A DNA stretch of 64,000 nt from Platanthera guangdongensis (Eukaryota > Streptophyta > Magnoliopsida > Asparagales > Orchidaceae). The position numbers and the translations under genes are program-made. The notes below the pieces were generated by a model. The model was given only the letters and a program-made list of their open reading frames with translations. It was not told where the DNA came from and ran no database searches. Numbering within the stretch: position 1 is the first letter of the stretch; every line of letters begins with the position of its first letter. Where the stretch lies: the NCBI GenBank assembly GCA_039583875.1, contig CM077151.1, forward strand, positions 122,641,047 to 122,705,046, read 5' to 3'. Of the stretch, positions 21,732-31,814 are shown in pieces.

Positions 21732-23519
21732 TGTTGGATCCCTAGTAAGATTTGGGCTTTGTTCACTAAGTTAGGATCTTATGACCCACAATGTATAGCC
21801 AGGGTCATGGTTGTGTCCTAGAGTCTAGGCCAAGTCCTTAGAAACAACACTGCATGGACCAGCTATCAACAAGACTGTCAGAGACTCAAGACTTAGAGTT
21901 TTTCTAAAGACCAAGTAAAATGAGTTCGACATTCATCGAACTTAGGTCGACGATAGTCGTGCTCAGCTCGACGATCTCAGAGTAAATTCTCTGAGCTGAG
22001 CTCGACGAACTTGGTACTCAGGTCGACGAACTTTGGACACTATACTTCAACACTTCAAGATCAGAAAACATCTCTTTATTCTAAGTCCAGAGTCAGACTT
22101 TGGTCGACGAACTTGATTCTCAGCTCGATGAACTGTGACTACAATAGCTAAAATTATCCAGCAGCAGTTAAGTGGTCCTCAGCTCGACGAAACCTATTCT
22201 TAGGTCGACGAATTCTGGATGCTTCACTATCAACATCTTCATCCAGAAGCATATGAAATTATTCCAAGTCCAGAATCATCTACAGTCGACGAAGTTACAA
22301 TCTCAGCTCGACGAACTTGAGATACAAAATAAGCAAGTCTGGATAATGCAGTTTTCTGGTTTAGCTCGACGATATTGGAACTCAGCTCGACGAACAGAAG
22401 TCATCTGGTCGACGAACTAAGCAACTCAGCTCGATGAACTGTGGACTCAGCTCGACGATTTCTGCTATCTGTTCGACGAATCCAGACTTAGTCATTTTTC
22501 CATCCTTCTGTCCCCATTCTACTGCAATAATTCCTGAGTAATTAGTGCTCTAATATTCTCTGAATATAACCGTTAGAAGAGCATTGATTATGGTATTCTC
22601 CCGGATTATTGCCTGCCATTTTTCCATGGGACAGTTGGGGAAATAATTTAATGTCGTTTATTCTCAAGGCCATCAGCATTGATTGCAGAAGATTTCAAAA
22701 TTTCAAAAGGCCATTTTGGACAGGAAATATAAAAGAGATTTTCTCTCTTCTTCCTGGAGAGACAGGTAAAGAGACAGACAGACAGAACAAGACACACAGA
22801 AAGACACAATCAGTCTACTCTCATTTTCTTACACAAGATTTCTGATACAGAAGAAGTCCTAGACCAGAACATCAGTCATTTCTGAAGAAGAAGAAAAATC
22901 AATTAAATATCAAGAGTATTCCTTCTTCATCTCTGCAGGACACTTCAAAGGACAACAAGAAATCCATCTGTCAAAGAAGTTCCTGGAGATTTCTCTGGTC
23001 AAGCCTGCAGATTGAAGGCCTACTCACGCTATGCAAAGCTCCCCAGCCTGAACCCTTTTACATCTCAGGGGGAGCTTTGACAACATCACTGAATCCACAA
23101 AGTCTTCTCATTGTGATTGAGAAAAGAAGACTTTCATCACTCTCTCATCCCCACCTCTGTATAGGGTTTTAATTCCCTTCAAAAGTATTCTGGTTCACAA
23201 GTCTCCTTCCAAAAGACTTGAGGATTGGTTTTTGAGCACCTGATCAAAAGCTCATTGGTGTCAAGCACCTGATCAGAAATCTGAGTGGATTCCTACCAGG
23301 GTGGTAGAAGAGTGGATGTACCCAAGTTTAGGGGAACCACTATAAATTCTTGTGTTGTCTGGATTGCTCTTTTCTTTTGTTTTTGTGTTGTGGTTGTTTG
23401 TTTGGATTGCTGGTTTAATTTTGTTTCTGCCCTAGATTAAATTAGAAGAAAATTTTAAGAACCCTGAATACTCTATTCACCCCCCTCTAGAGTATTCTTG
23501 ATCTAACAGCTCACTTTAA
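21732..23519 (+). repeat. C 3' LTR
   Basis: Starts TGTTGGATCCCTAG and ends CACTTTAA, where the terminal CA has become AA. TATAAAT at 23341-23347, palindrome array 21920-22490. 1788 bp. Confidence 0.93.
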
Positions 23520-23543
23520 AAGGGAATGAACGTCGAAATACAA

Positions 23544-24780
23544 CTATAAATTAAAAGCTAGAACTAGGCTAGGATCTAACCTGAAATCACCTGAGTAGAC
23601 ATCTGACCTTCCTCCAAAGACACCAAATTCGGCTTGCCCTTCCCCTTGTCCAATAGTTACAGTATAATGAAGGCCTGAAGTGGAGGTGGTTGCAACGGGG
23701 GCTGAGCCTGGGGGCACTTTGACATGAAATGTCCTTTCTGTCCGCACTGGAAGCAGACTCTCTCCTTTCCCCAACAATGGGCGGCATCGTGCCCCTCATT
23801 TAACATGCAGAACAAACCAATTCTCCCTTAGGAGCTCTTTGGATTGCATGAACTTGCTCCTGATTTTGAGCTCCTATCCTCTTGAAGCATTTCTCGAACG
23901 GATGGCCTGGTCGGCTATAGAAACTGCATATATCCTTACTTCTCTTCATCAACGCAATGTCAGATTCTTGGGAACTCTTACCCTCACCAGTCTTCCTCTT
24001 ATATTTTCTCATTTTTGTCCATGATTCTTAGCATTGTCGATTGCCTCAACTTTCAGAGCAGCCTCCACAACTTCAGCATATCTTTCGGATCCATAAGCAC
24101 TACCTAGCTATTGGATGTCATTCCTAAGACCACTCAGTAAACATTTAACTCGACTAGACTCTGAAGACACAAAGTCCGGGGAAAATCGGTACAGTTTGCT
24201 GAACTCCACCTCGTACTAGGTAATAGTAAGCTGCCTTTGCTTATGGGGCAGAAAATCATTCATCAAACGGTCTCTCTCGACCGATGGCAGAAACTTCTTT
24301 AGAAACAATTCCTTAAAGGATTCCCATGAACACCCATCCATAAGGTTCTCCTTCTCTCTCAGCCACCAACTCTTAGCAAGTCTCTTGAGTTGATACGCAG
24401 CGACCATTACTCTCTAGTCCGCTGAAACTCCTGAATAATAAAACATCTCCTCGATGGCTATTATCCAATCATTCATAGCCATAAAATCTGCTCTACCATC
24501 ATATGTATGGGTCTCAATCTCTGGAAATGTTAAATAAACATCATATCTGCTGGCAACAACACCGGGTGCACCAAAGGAGCAGGGGGACATGAACAAGAGC
24601 AGTCTGACCCACAGCCGGGTCCTGCACTTTAGGAGGCTGACTAGCAACAACTGACAACAATGCCTTGATCTGCGTCTGCATCTCCAGCACCTTCTTCGAC
24701 AATGCCTCATTAATCTGCCATAATCCTTCTATTATGGCCTCACTCTGGGCTCCATATGATTCTCCCTATTACAGGGGTGT
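23544..24780 (-). pseudogene. E1 gag
   Basis: Retrotransposon gag of gypsy type on the minus strand, homologous to E2 gag. Recognisable segments are DDGRADFMAMNDWI-like sequence and IEEMFYYSG (about 24430-24500), LKRLAKSWWLREKE and FLKKFLPSVERDRLMNDF (24216-24407), and VEAALKVEAIDNAKN (about 24050-24110). A degenerate knuckle SFYSRPGHPFEKC follows near 23900, and an intact-looking CFQCGQKGHFMSKC near 23715-23757. Stops and frameshifts occur throughout. Downstream (lower coordinates) the frame meets the C insertion at 23520. Confidence 0.8.
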
Positions 24781-24987
24781 CGACCTTATCACAAGACCTC
24801 TCGACATTCTAATATCACAATGTAACAACTAATCAAAACCTAGCTTATCGCTAGAACCAGACAACTTAGTTTAGACTATATATAATTAAATACTTGCTCA
24901 TACTGCTAACTTGCTCTGGGATTTTAAATTATGATGTCATGCCTAAAATTAGGATGATATACCATCATCCTATTGACTCATGTGCCT
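24781..24987 (-). other. E1 leader remnant
   Basis: Sequence upstream of E1 gag, cut by D1. The E2 leader is about 690 bases, so most of the E1 leader, its PBS and its 5' LTR would lie beyond D1. Confidence 0.5.
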
Positions 24988-25728
24988 TGTTGATGCACGA
25001 AAACACAAGGGAGGTCGAGCACAACCAGTTAACTGTTCGAACACGGGGGAAAAAGAGAGACTGCGAGTAGCGATCTACTAAGCGGATGAGGACTGAAAGA
25101 AGAGCAGGGCCGTGAACCACGGCGACAACAGACTTCGCCCGTCGCGGCCTGAATGCCTCTCTTGCGACGGGCTTTCTCTTGATTGAAGAAGGGTTTGGTT
25201 ACAAGTGAAAGGAAAAGACTGAGGGAAGTAGAGCAAGGGGGAGTCCGCAAGGCACAAGAATCGAGTCCGCAGCCTGTAACAAGTAGGCTCCTGGGTCCGA
25301 GTCAGAGTGCCTTGAGTACACCACCTCCCCCCTATTTATAGGATAGGGGGTCTGCCCAAGCGGGCAGGGCTAAAATAACCGGCTGCCCGGGGTACAGGAG
25401 AACCGGGCAGCGGTGACGGGAAGCAAAAAGAAAGAACACGCCAGTCCGCACAGAAGGGGCGGACCGGGCTCGCGAACTGGAGCTTCCACTGCTGCTGGGC
25501 GCGGCCACTGGAGGCTGGCGGCCTGGGCGGACGGGATACTGCGTCCGCCGCTGGAGACTTGCTCAACGCGCCGGCGGACTGAGCGGACTGGGCTTTGCGT
25601 CCGCTGCTGGAATATCACCCTTGGCGACTGGTGACAGTGCCGGACTGGGCGGACGGCCAAATACTGTCCGCGCCTGCTGAATGGGGCTTTTGGGAACTTG
25701 GAGTATGTTGCGGACTGAGGGGTTAACA
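24988..25728 (-). repeat. D1 3' LTR
   Basis: Plus-strand ends TGTTGATGCACGAAAACA and GGGGTTAACA. The left half is very similar to the D2 LTR (53480-54141), for example the paired GGCTGCCCGG block at 25380. A minus-strand TATAAATAG lies at 25333-25340. 741 bp. Confidence 0.85.
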
Positions 25729-25746
25729 TAATCCCCGCACATTTTT
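25729..25746 (-). other. D1 polypurine tract
   Basis: Read on the minus strand, AAATGTGCGGGGATTA precedes the LTR start TGTTAACCCC. This fixes the orientation of D1 as minus. Confidence 0.6.
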
Positions 25747-25818
25747 AAGTTTCCAGAAAAACTTCGAAAATGTTACTTTAACCGCCGAGTCCGCAAACCT
25801 CGAAAATGCCGCCAAAGC

Positions 25819-25826
25819 TATAAATA
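25819..25826 (+). promoter_or_regulatory. TATA box of D1 plus-strand gene 1
   Basis: TATAAATA 85 bases before the ATG at 25911. It points opposite to the element's own LTR promoter. Confidence 0.6.
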
Positions 25827-25910
25827 CCGCTGGAGGGTCTGGATCTGCTGAGAATCTTGATCGACACGGGGCGATACTCACCACTTGCGGTCTCCACTTT
25901 CCAGTCCGGC

Positions 25911-27802
25911 ATGGCAAGACTTGGTACATTCCTCTCTAGCTTCACTGCCAAAGGCGACTCGGAGCCGTCAACGCCAGTGAAGACCAAGAAAATTGCAAAG
26001 AGGCCGGCAAGACAAGATCCTGTCCGCCTCGCAGGAGAACACTCCCAGAGCGAGAAGCCTGCGGAGAAAGCAGTCCGCCACGTCGATGTTTCTGCTCGCA
26101 AGGATGCCGTAGTCGACGCCGAACCATTGAGGAGTGAGAAGATGGCAACCTTGTCGGACTCCGCCCCCTCTCAGAAGACTGCGACCTCGGCGGTCACTAC
26201 TGGCGAACACATGGAGACTGACATATCTTCCCCCAATGCCTCGGTGCAAATCGTTGACTTGGACGAAGAAGACCGGCGGACTGAGGTAGAGGACAACGCG
26301 CCCTCAAAGGCATTGTCTGCTGTGAATCCTGAACCTGTCCGCGCTGACCAGCCTGATTTAGGGGGGTCCGCCGCGGATGCTGCTGAGAAGACCGCCAAGA
26401 GGAAGAAGAGGAAGAGAGACGGAGAGACCGTCGCTGAGCGGGTTGAGAGGAGGCTGCGCGCCATGAAGGAGAAGAACATCTCCAAGCGGACTGGGGAAGC
26501 GGACTTACAACACAGGCCGCGCGACAAAGAAGTTCCAGACGGCGATCTGGTTACTCCGGAGGCCCAAATCCAGGGAGAGAATTCCCTCTCAACGGTCAGT
26601 CTTTCCACGGATGAGATACTTGATTCTATAGACGTCGATCAACTTGACTTAATCTAGGACTCCTTGCTGGTTATGGTGCAGCAGAATGAGGCAGGGACTG
26701 CTGGAGATAAGGGTGACGAACTCCCTTCCTTGTCCGCTGCAGAGGAAGAGGAGAGGGAGAGGCTGAAGGAGAAGATAGAGGAACAAAAGAAGCAAATCGT
26801 TGCTCATGTTGCTGTGGTCGAGGCAGCCTCGAAGCAGGCCGCGGCGGACAAAGCTGCTGAGGATCTGAGGATTGCGGCGGAGCTGATGCGGTCAGGTAAA
26901 CTTCAGCCGGCGCCCAAATACTTTCAGCGCAAGTGGCTTTATAGGTCGCCGCCCGCGGACGTCAAGACCGATCAAATTATCACCAAGACGGACGATATCG
27001 TGGTCTCAACAAGTGCGGCTGCCGAGAGAAGAGCAAGGGTTCACCGTGAATGGAAAAAGCGGTTAAGCGCCTTTGACCCAGAGCGGGCAAGGCGGCCAAT
27101 CATCTTTGATAGTCGGAAACTCGCTGCCGCTATATCTAAAAGTGATCTTTTATCCTTTCTTTGGGTCCGCCGCGAACTGCCTTTGAATGCGAAGTTTGAC
27201 TTTATTTGTTGCAGGTAGAAAGTCGCTGCCGGGCTCCATAGAGAGTGGCGAGATCGTGATCACACCCAACACTGGAGCCGACGCGGTCTCACATGTGGAG
27301 TCCGCGGAGGATGAGCCACCCAGCCTGAGTATGATAAAAGAGTTAGAGAAGAAATTTGAAGCTGAGATGCAATGTGTTAAAGCAGAGTTAGAGAAAGCGG
27401 CGGAGCGCAGAGGGGCGTCCGCGGCGCGCGAGAAAGCGTTCGCAGAACGCGAGAAGGCCCTCAAAGACCAGGTCGCCAGCATCTCGCGGGCGCTGGAGAG
27501 GTTCTGAAAGGGAAAAGAAAGGCTCGCGGGATGATGTCCGATACTACAGAGGCAAGCACTTGGCGTCGGCTCGTGAAGGAAAGGAGAAGCGGACTGCTGA
27601 GTTCGCTAGCAGAGGCCGCGGGCGTCAGATCGCGTTCCTCCTGAGATCGCGGCCAAAACCGGCAGGTGGCCAGCAGCCCGCGGATGAGGAGCCGAGGTCG
27701 GCAGCGGAGCCAATGGTGCCTCTTAGTCGAGTTGACCGGGAAGCCGCCCATATGCACCGGACTATAAACGTCATCCATCACCATCTCTGCCGGTATACAT
27801 GA
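25911..27802 (+). pseudogene. D1 gene 1 on the strand opposite gag: charged coiled-coil protein
   Basis: The ATG at 25911 opens MARLGTFLSSFTAKGD. One frame runs to 27141 with a single in-frame TAG at 26655. It is rich in Lys, Glu and Ala, with basic TAKRKKRKRDGE near 26390 and coiled-coil stretches (EEERERLKEKIEEQKKQIV; later KALKDQVASISRALERF). A 73-base GT...AG segment (27142-27214, ending TTTGTTGCAG) joins the two parts in phase 1. After 27507 a frameshift leads to a last part ending VDREAAHMHRTINVIHHHL at 27802. D2 keeps the end of this gene (VERDAARVHRSLHALERF, 48165-48230). No known domain recognised. Confidence 0.6.
27142..27214 (+). other. Candidate intron in D1 gene 1
   Basis: Starts GTGATC and ends TTATTTGTTGCAG, 73 bases. 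Excision keeps the frame (phase 1). Confidence 0.45.
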
Positions 27803-28277
27803 AATTCTTCAGATAAGTGATCAGGCGGCTCATCTATGCAGGGACAGAGCAGAAAAGCCGGCGCGGACTGATAACAGGGGACCGCTGAGTCCGCAATTCC
27901 TTGAACTTTTCTGATTAAATGTATATTGTTTGTATGATTGCTCCAAACAATGATGTGATTGAACTTTATTGATCTGTGCGGATCCAGATTATATGTCCGC
28001 TATTCTTATGTAGCTTTATCTTTGGCATGATCTGTTGCGGACTGTGCGACTAGACTAGCGCTGTGTCCGCTTCTTGCTAACCTGCAGGTGGGAATATTCG
28101 CGATCTGAGCGGATAGGGAACTGCGACGGCTATAACTTGGCCTTGAATCTTTTTGGAAAATTAGCTTGTCTTTCTGTCCGCGTTATTTGTTTGGCTGCTT
28201 TTTATAATTCTTTGCGGATTGTGCGGATTGATATGCGACCTGCGCGGACTGGCCAAAAAGCTGTCAGACATTTCATC
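27803..28277. other. D1 spacer between genes 1 and 2
   Basis: No coding potential. Contains several GCGGACT / GTCCGC words and ends with the TATA box of gene 2. Confidence 0.6.
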
Positions 28278-28285
28278 TATAAATA
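28278..28285 (+). promoter_or_regulatory. TATA box of D1 gene 2
   Basis: TATAAATA 67 bases before the ATG at 28345. The D2 equivalent is at 48732-48739, 45 bases before its ATG. Confidence 0.6.
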
Positions 28286-29017
28286 CTGCCTTCTGTCCCT
28301 ATGCAGGAAATTGCTGAAGTAGACGAAACCCTGCGGCCTGCAACATGGTGTCCGCTCGCGCTGATGCTGCAGTCGCCTTCCACTCCGCGGACCACAAAAA
28401 ATGCACTTTGACAGAGGCTGATCTGGCGGCCTTTGTTGAAAAGAAAATGGCGGACTCCAATATTCTTGTCCGCCTACCCGCACACCAAGAAAGATTGAAC
28501 TTCTCGACGGCGACCCAGATCGCCATTCCTATTGATCATTTTGACAGCGGATTCAAGTTCCCACTCCTATGGGAACTTGCCGCGATTTTCGAGCATTATG
28601 GGATGGTGCCGCCCGGCCAGCTCGCGCCGAATCACACTTGCTGCGATCTGCAGCTACCTCGTACTTGCGATCTGAAAGGATCGCCTTTTCAATGAACATC
28701 TTCCGGAAAATGTTTCCGTCCGCTCCATTACTGCCTCCGGAGGTCGCCCCTATAAGGTGTGATCTATTTCTACTGCAGGGGGATAAAGTTGCGGGTCTTC
28801 CAAACAAGATCCACAACTGGACCTCAAGGTTCTGATCTTTGAAGGCGACCTCGGGTTCGCGCACACCTATCCGCAGGTGCGCGCGGACTCCGCTTTCAAG
28901 GCTGCGCAGCTGGACGACTTGGAATCCGCGATTGTGGAGTTCCTGGCCAATGCCAGGCTTGATGTCGAGCACTACCTCCCCTGCTAGCGGGCCTAGCGGA
29001 CGTCATGCCTGAGGACA

Positions 29018-29088
29018 GTAAGTAGCTCTGCGGACTCAACTTTTGTATCCGCCGCGACCACGCTTTTTAACTGGTTCTCTTCTTGCAG
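29018..29088 (+). other. Intron 1 of D1 gene 2
   Basis: GAGGACA before GTAAGTAGC; ends TTCTTCTTGCAG. 71 bases, phase 1, same position and phase as the D2 intron 49489-49562. Confidence 0.65.
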
Positions 29089-29609
29089 CGACCTTGGCGG
29101 TGCCCCAACCTGCCGCAGACGCCGAGCGCTTTTTTCCTACTCAAAAGGAGAAAAAAGAAGCGGTTGCAAAGAAGAAGAGGAGGAAGGAACCGGATCCCGC
29201 AGCGAACTACTCCTCCTCCGACAGCTTCTCCATGGCCGGCTTCGGTACCACAGCCAAAGGGACCTTAGGGGAAACCCTATGGTCCATTGGCATAGCAAGG
29301 ATAAGCACGTCCGCTTATCCACTGCGCTCCCCTCATGGAGGAGTCCGCGGATAACGCGACATGCCCATGTTGCGCTTTCCACTCTCTAAGGGAAGCGCAC
29401 TTGAGCGTCTGAAGAAGGTACCCGCCGCCGACCTCCCTCTGCTGGCCTCTCAGGCCTCTGCGAACAGTGCGTGTGACAAACCATTATGTTGCCACTCTGG
29501 CCAGAGACCTAGTAAGGCAAAATGAGCAACTTCAAAGGATATCAAAGTATTAAAGGAAAGGAACGCGCGGATAGGAGAAAGAAATGCTCGGCAAAGAGAG
29601 GAGCTGGCG

Positions 29610-29684
29610 GTAAGTTGAATTCGTCGCGATCTAATTTGGCTGTCCGCCGCGATCTGTCTGATGTTCGCAATCTTGCTTTTGCAG
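29610..29684 (+). other. Intron 2 of D1 gene 2
   Basis: GTAAGTTGAATTC to TTGCTTTTGCAG, 75 bases. Corresponds to the D2 intron 50057-50130. Confidence 0.6.
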
Positions 29685-30162
29685 GTCGCCTATGACTTGA
29701 GAACACTAAGTTCCAGGCGCCACGCTCCCCTTTGTAATGGAGACAGTTGAGATTGCCGTTGAGCGGCTTGCCCGCGACGGCCTCATGAAAGAGGGAGTGG
29801 ACGGCGTCCCCTTTGTCTCCATCTTTCGAGCTGGCTCCTCAGATCGCAGCGATGGAAAAATCTAAAAAAGGGAAAGAGGTTATCGAGGAAAATGATGATG
29901 ATGAGGAAGAAGAAGACGACGGAGGCTCTCAAGGCGAAGAGCAAGTCCCTGCGGACAATGCTGAATCAAGCCGGCGAGGAGAGGGTCTGTCCGCCGAGTC
30001 CGGCTCTTCTGCTTCTTCCTCTGCTACTGGCAGCTCGCATAGCGGGTCCGCCACTAGTTCAGGTCAGGTAGCAGTGAGCAGCTCGGGGGGGCTACTCCTC
30101 CAGATGTCGACATCATTGGTGACAGCCCTGCACCTGCTGAGAAGAGACAGCGGACTGACTGA

Positions 30163-30405
30163 TGTATCAATGCATATGTATACATTTTGTAATTTTACTT
30201 GTAAAAAGTGGCGGACGCAAGATTGCAGTCCGCCGAACATTTTGAATGATGTAAAATTTTTTGAAGAAATAGAAAGGATATTTTTTGGCATGTGTGCTTT
30301 CTGCAATGCTCTTTCTCACGCTCACCGCACCGATATTTTAGCAGTCCGACACAACACAGATAAGCTCAGGCCTTTGATGATTAGAGAGTTATAATTTCTA
30401 TTTGG
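30163..30405. other. D1 sequence after gene 2
   Basis: AT-rich non-coding sequence matching the position of the D2 spacer after 50577. Runs into the gap. Confidence 0.5.
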
Positions 30406-30905
30406 NNNNNNNNNNNNNNNNNNNNNNNNNNNNNNNNNNNNNNNNNNNNNNNNNNNNNNNNNNNNNNNNNNNNNNNNNNNNNNNNNNNNNNNNNNNNNNN
30501 NNNNNNNNNNNNNNNNNNNNNNNNNNNNNNNNNNNNNNNNNNNNNNNNNNNNNNNNNNNNNNNNNNNNNNNNNNNNNNNNNNNNNNNNNNNNNNNNNNNN
30601 NNNNNNNNNNNNNNNNNNNNNNNNNNNNNNNNNNNNNNNNNNNNNNNNNNNNNNNNNNNNNNNNNNNNNNNNNNNNNNNNNNNNNNNNNNNNNNNNNNNN
30701 NNNNNNNNNNNNNNNNNNNNNNNNNNNNNNNNNNNNNNNNNNNNNNNNNNNNNNNNNNNNNNNNNNNNNNNNNNNNNNNNNNNNNNNNNNNNNNNNNNNN
30801 NNNNNNNNNNNNNNNNNNNNNNNNNNNNNNNNNNNNNNNNNNNNNNNNNNNNNNNNNNNNNNNNNNNNNNNNNNNNNNNNNNNNNNNNNNNNNNNNNNNN
30901 NNNNN
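30406..30905. other. Assembly gap (500 N)
   Basis: Exactly 500 N, probably a scaffold gap of unknown true size. Nothing can be called here. Confidence 0.99.
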
Positions 30906-31814
30906 TTATAGCCTTGTACGTTTGGGGTAATCTTTTTGTACGTGACGCTTACATAAAGTTTTTTTTCTCTTTTACTGTTGTACCCTACTGCTAAACTCAT
31001 TTACGTACCTTTCTTTGGTCTTAGGTTGGTAACCCCTTGACTTATTTACTTGTGGCTTATTTCTTTTGCCATCACTTGTACTTTCTTATTAAGGTGTTGT
31101 GTTTTGGAATACCTCAGGTTCAGAGTTGTAGCTGATTCTTCGATGCTGGTTTTGGAGTGCTTGTGCGGCAATGTTGGCCGTTGTTGTTGCCTCGGCAAAG
31201 CGAGGTAGTCTGTTGTTTATCTGGTTTTACTGGTTCATACTTTTTTTTGTGGGTTCGTGTCAGGATGTTGACGCCCACAAGATTGTTTTTCTTTTGGATA
31301 CTTGCTAGCTGCTTCATTTATTTTTTGTGGATGTCGACTACTTGCTCTCTGGGATGTTTTATGTTAGGATTGCGCGATAGTTATGTTCAAGTATAAAAAA
31401 AAATATTACTATTATTACCGCATGCATTGCATAATTTTAAAATGTAAAATCATTATATTTAACGACCGTACAAAACAACTTTTACTTTTACTAAATTAGA
31501 ACTTGTATTCCTTGAGGTGTCCTTTCGGAACCTCTATGCTCTTGTAGGATGCCTAATCCAATAAAAGAAGTATTTTCCGCCACTCATAATTACTTTTCTT
31601 GTGGACCAGATGAGCCACTTAGCCGAGGGATACGGCTAACTACTATACTTAAATGACTCTAACTCTAAATAACTCAAAGAATCTTTCTTCATGGTTAAGT
31701 AGGAGTTTTTGCCTGAGCGTCCGTAGATATCCCCGGCTGACGTGACATCATGACGTGCATTTTTCCCTGACTCTGACATACCTTTAATGACATTGAAAAA
31801 TGCGGTGTTTGACA
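30906..31814 (+). repeat. E3: 3' part of an E-type gypsy LTR
   Basis: Plus-strand sequence parallel to 45480-46440 of the E2 LTR, with shared blocks such as TGCCTCAGGT-like sequence, GGGTTC(G/A)TGTCAGG and the CGAGGGATACG block near the end. It ends GTGTTTGACA at 31814. No PBS follows. Instead the B1 LTR continues with CAAGTGCCGACCC, matching CAAGGGCCGACCC in the other B1 LTR (near 40888). It is thus a 3' or solo LTR inserted in the B1 5' LTR, with CAAG(T/G) as possible target sequence. Confidence 0.75.

Larger units (their letters stand above)
11155..23519 (+). mobile_element. C: complete Sirevirus inserted in E1
   Basis: Full element of about 12.4 kb: 5' LTR, PBS, gag, pol, long ORF3 region, polypurine tract, 3' LTR. 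The flanking pentamers are ATGGG (11150-11154) and AAGGG (23520-23524), a 4/5 target duplication that reconnects E1 pol to E1 gag. By eye the first 320 bases of the two LTRs differ at about 13 sites (about 4%), so it is fairly young. gag, pol and ORF3 all carry disabling mutations. Confidence 0.93.
28345..30162 (+). pseudogene. D1 gene 2: opposite-strand gene with gypsy-type transposon domain
   Basis: ATG at 28345 (MVSARADAAVAFHSAD). Exon 1 encodes IDHFDSGFKFPLLWELAAIF and HYGMVP, matching the family annotated as putative gypsy type transposon domain (Transposase_28-like). A frameshift near 28640 breaks it. Two introns are inferred: 29018-29088 (donor GTAAGT, acceptor TTCTTGCAG) and 29610-29684 (donor GTAAGT, acceptor GCTTTTGCAG). 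Exon 2 encodes LAVPQPAADAERFFPTQKEKK. Exon 3 is Ser/Glu-rich and ends PAEKRQRTD before TGA at 30160, parallel to the D2 ending PATKKLKSGD. Both tails are basic and could be nuclear signals. At least two frameshifts; a pseudogene. Confidence 0.7.
24988..30405 (-). mobile_element. D1: Tat-like gypsy element, 3' part, with two opposite-strand genes
   Basis: 3' LTR (24988-25728) and polypurine tract on the minus strand, followed rightwards by two plus-strand genes homologous to those of D2. gag and the 5' LTR would be expected to the right but are hidden by or lost in the assembly gap at 30406. It is GC-rich with repeated GCGGAC/GTCCGC words. Confidence 0.75.

Noticed and set aside
25370..26249. 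Minus-strand open frames under D1 gene 1
   Set aside because: GC-rich sequence leaves several frames open. The plus-strand frame has TATA, ATG and homology to D2; the others have none.
30398..31000. Open frames across the N run
   Set aside because: They consist of unknown residues from the assembly gap.
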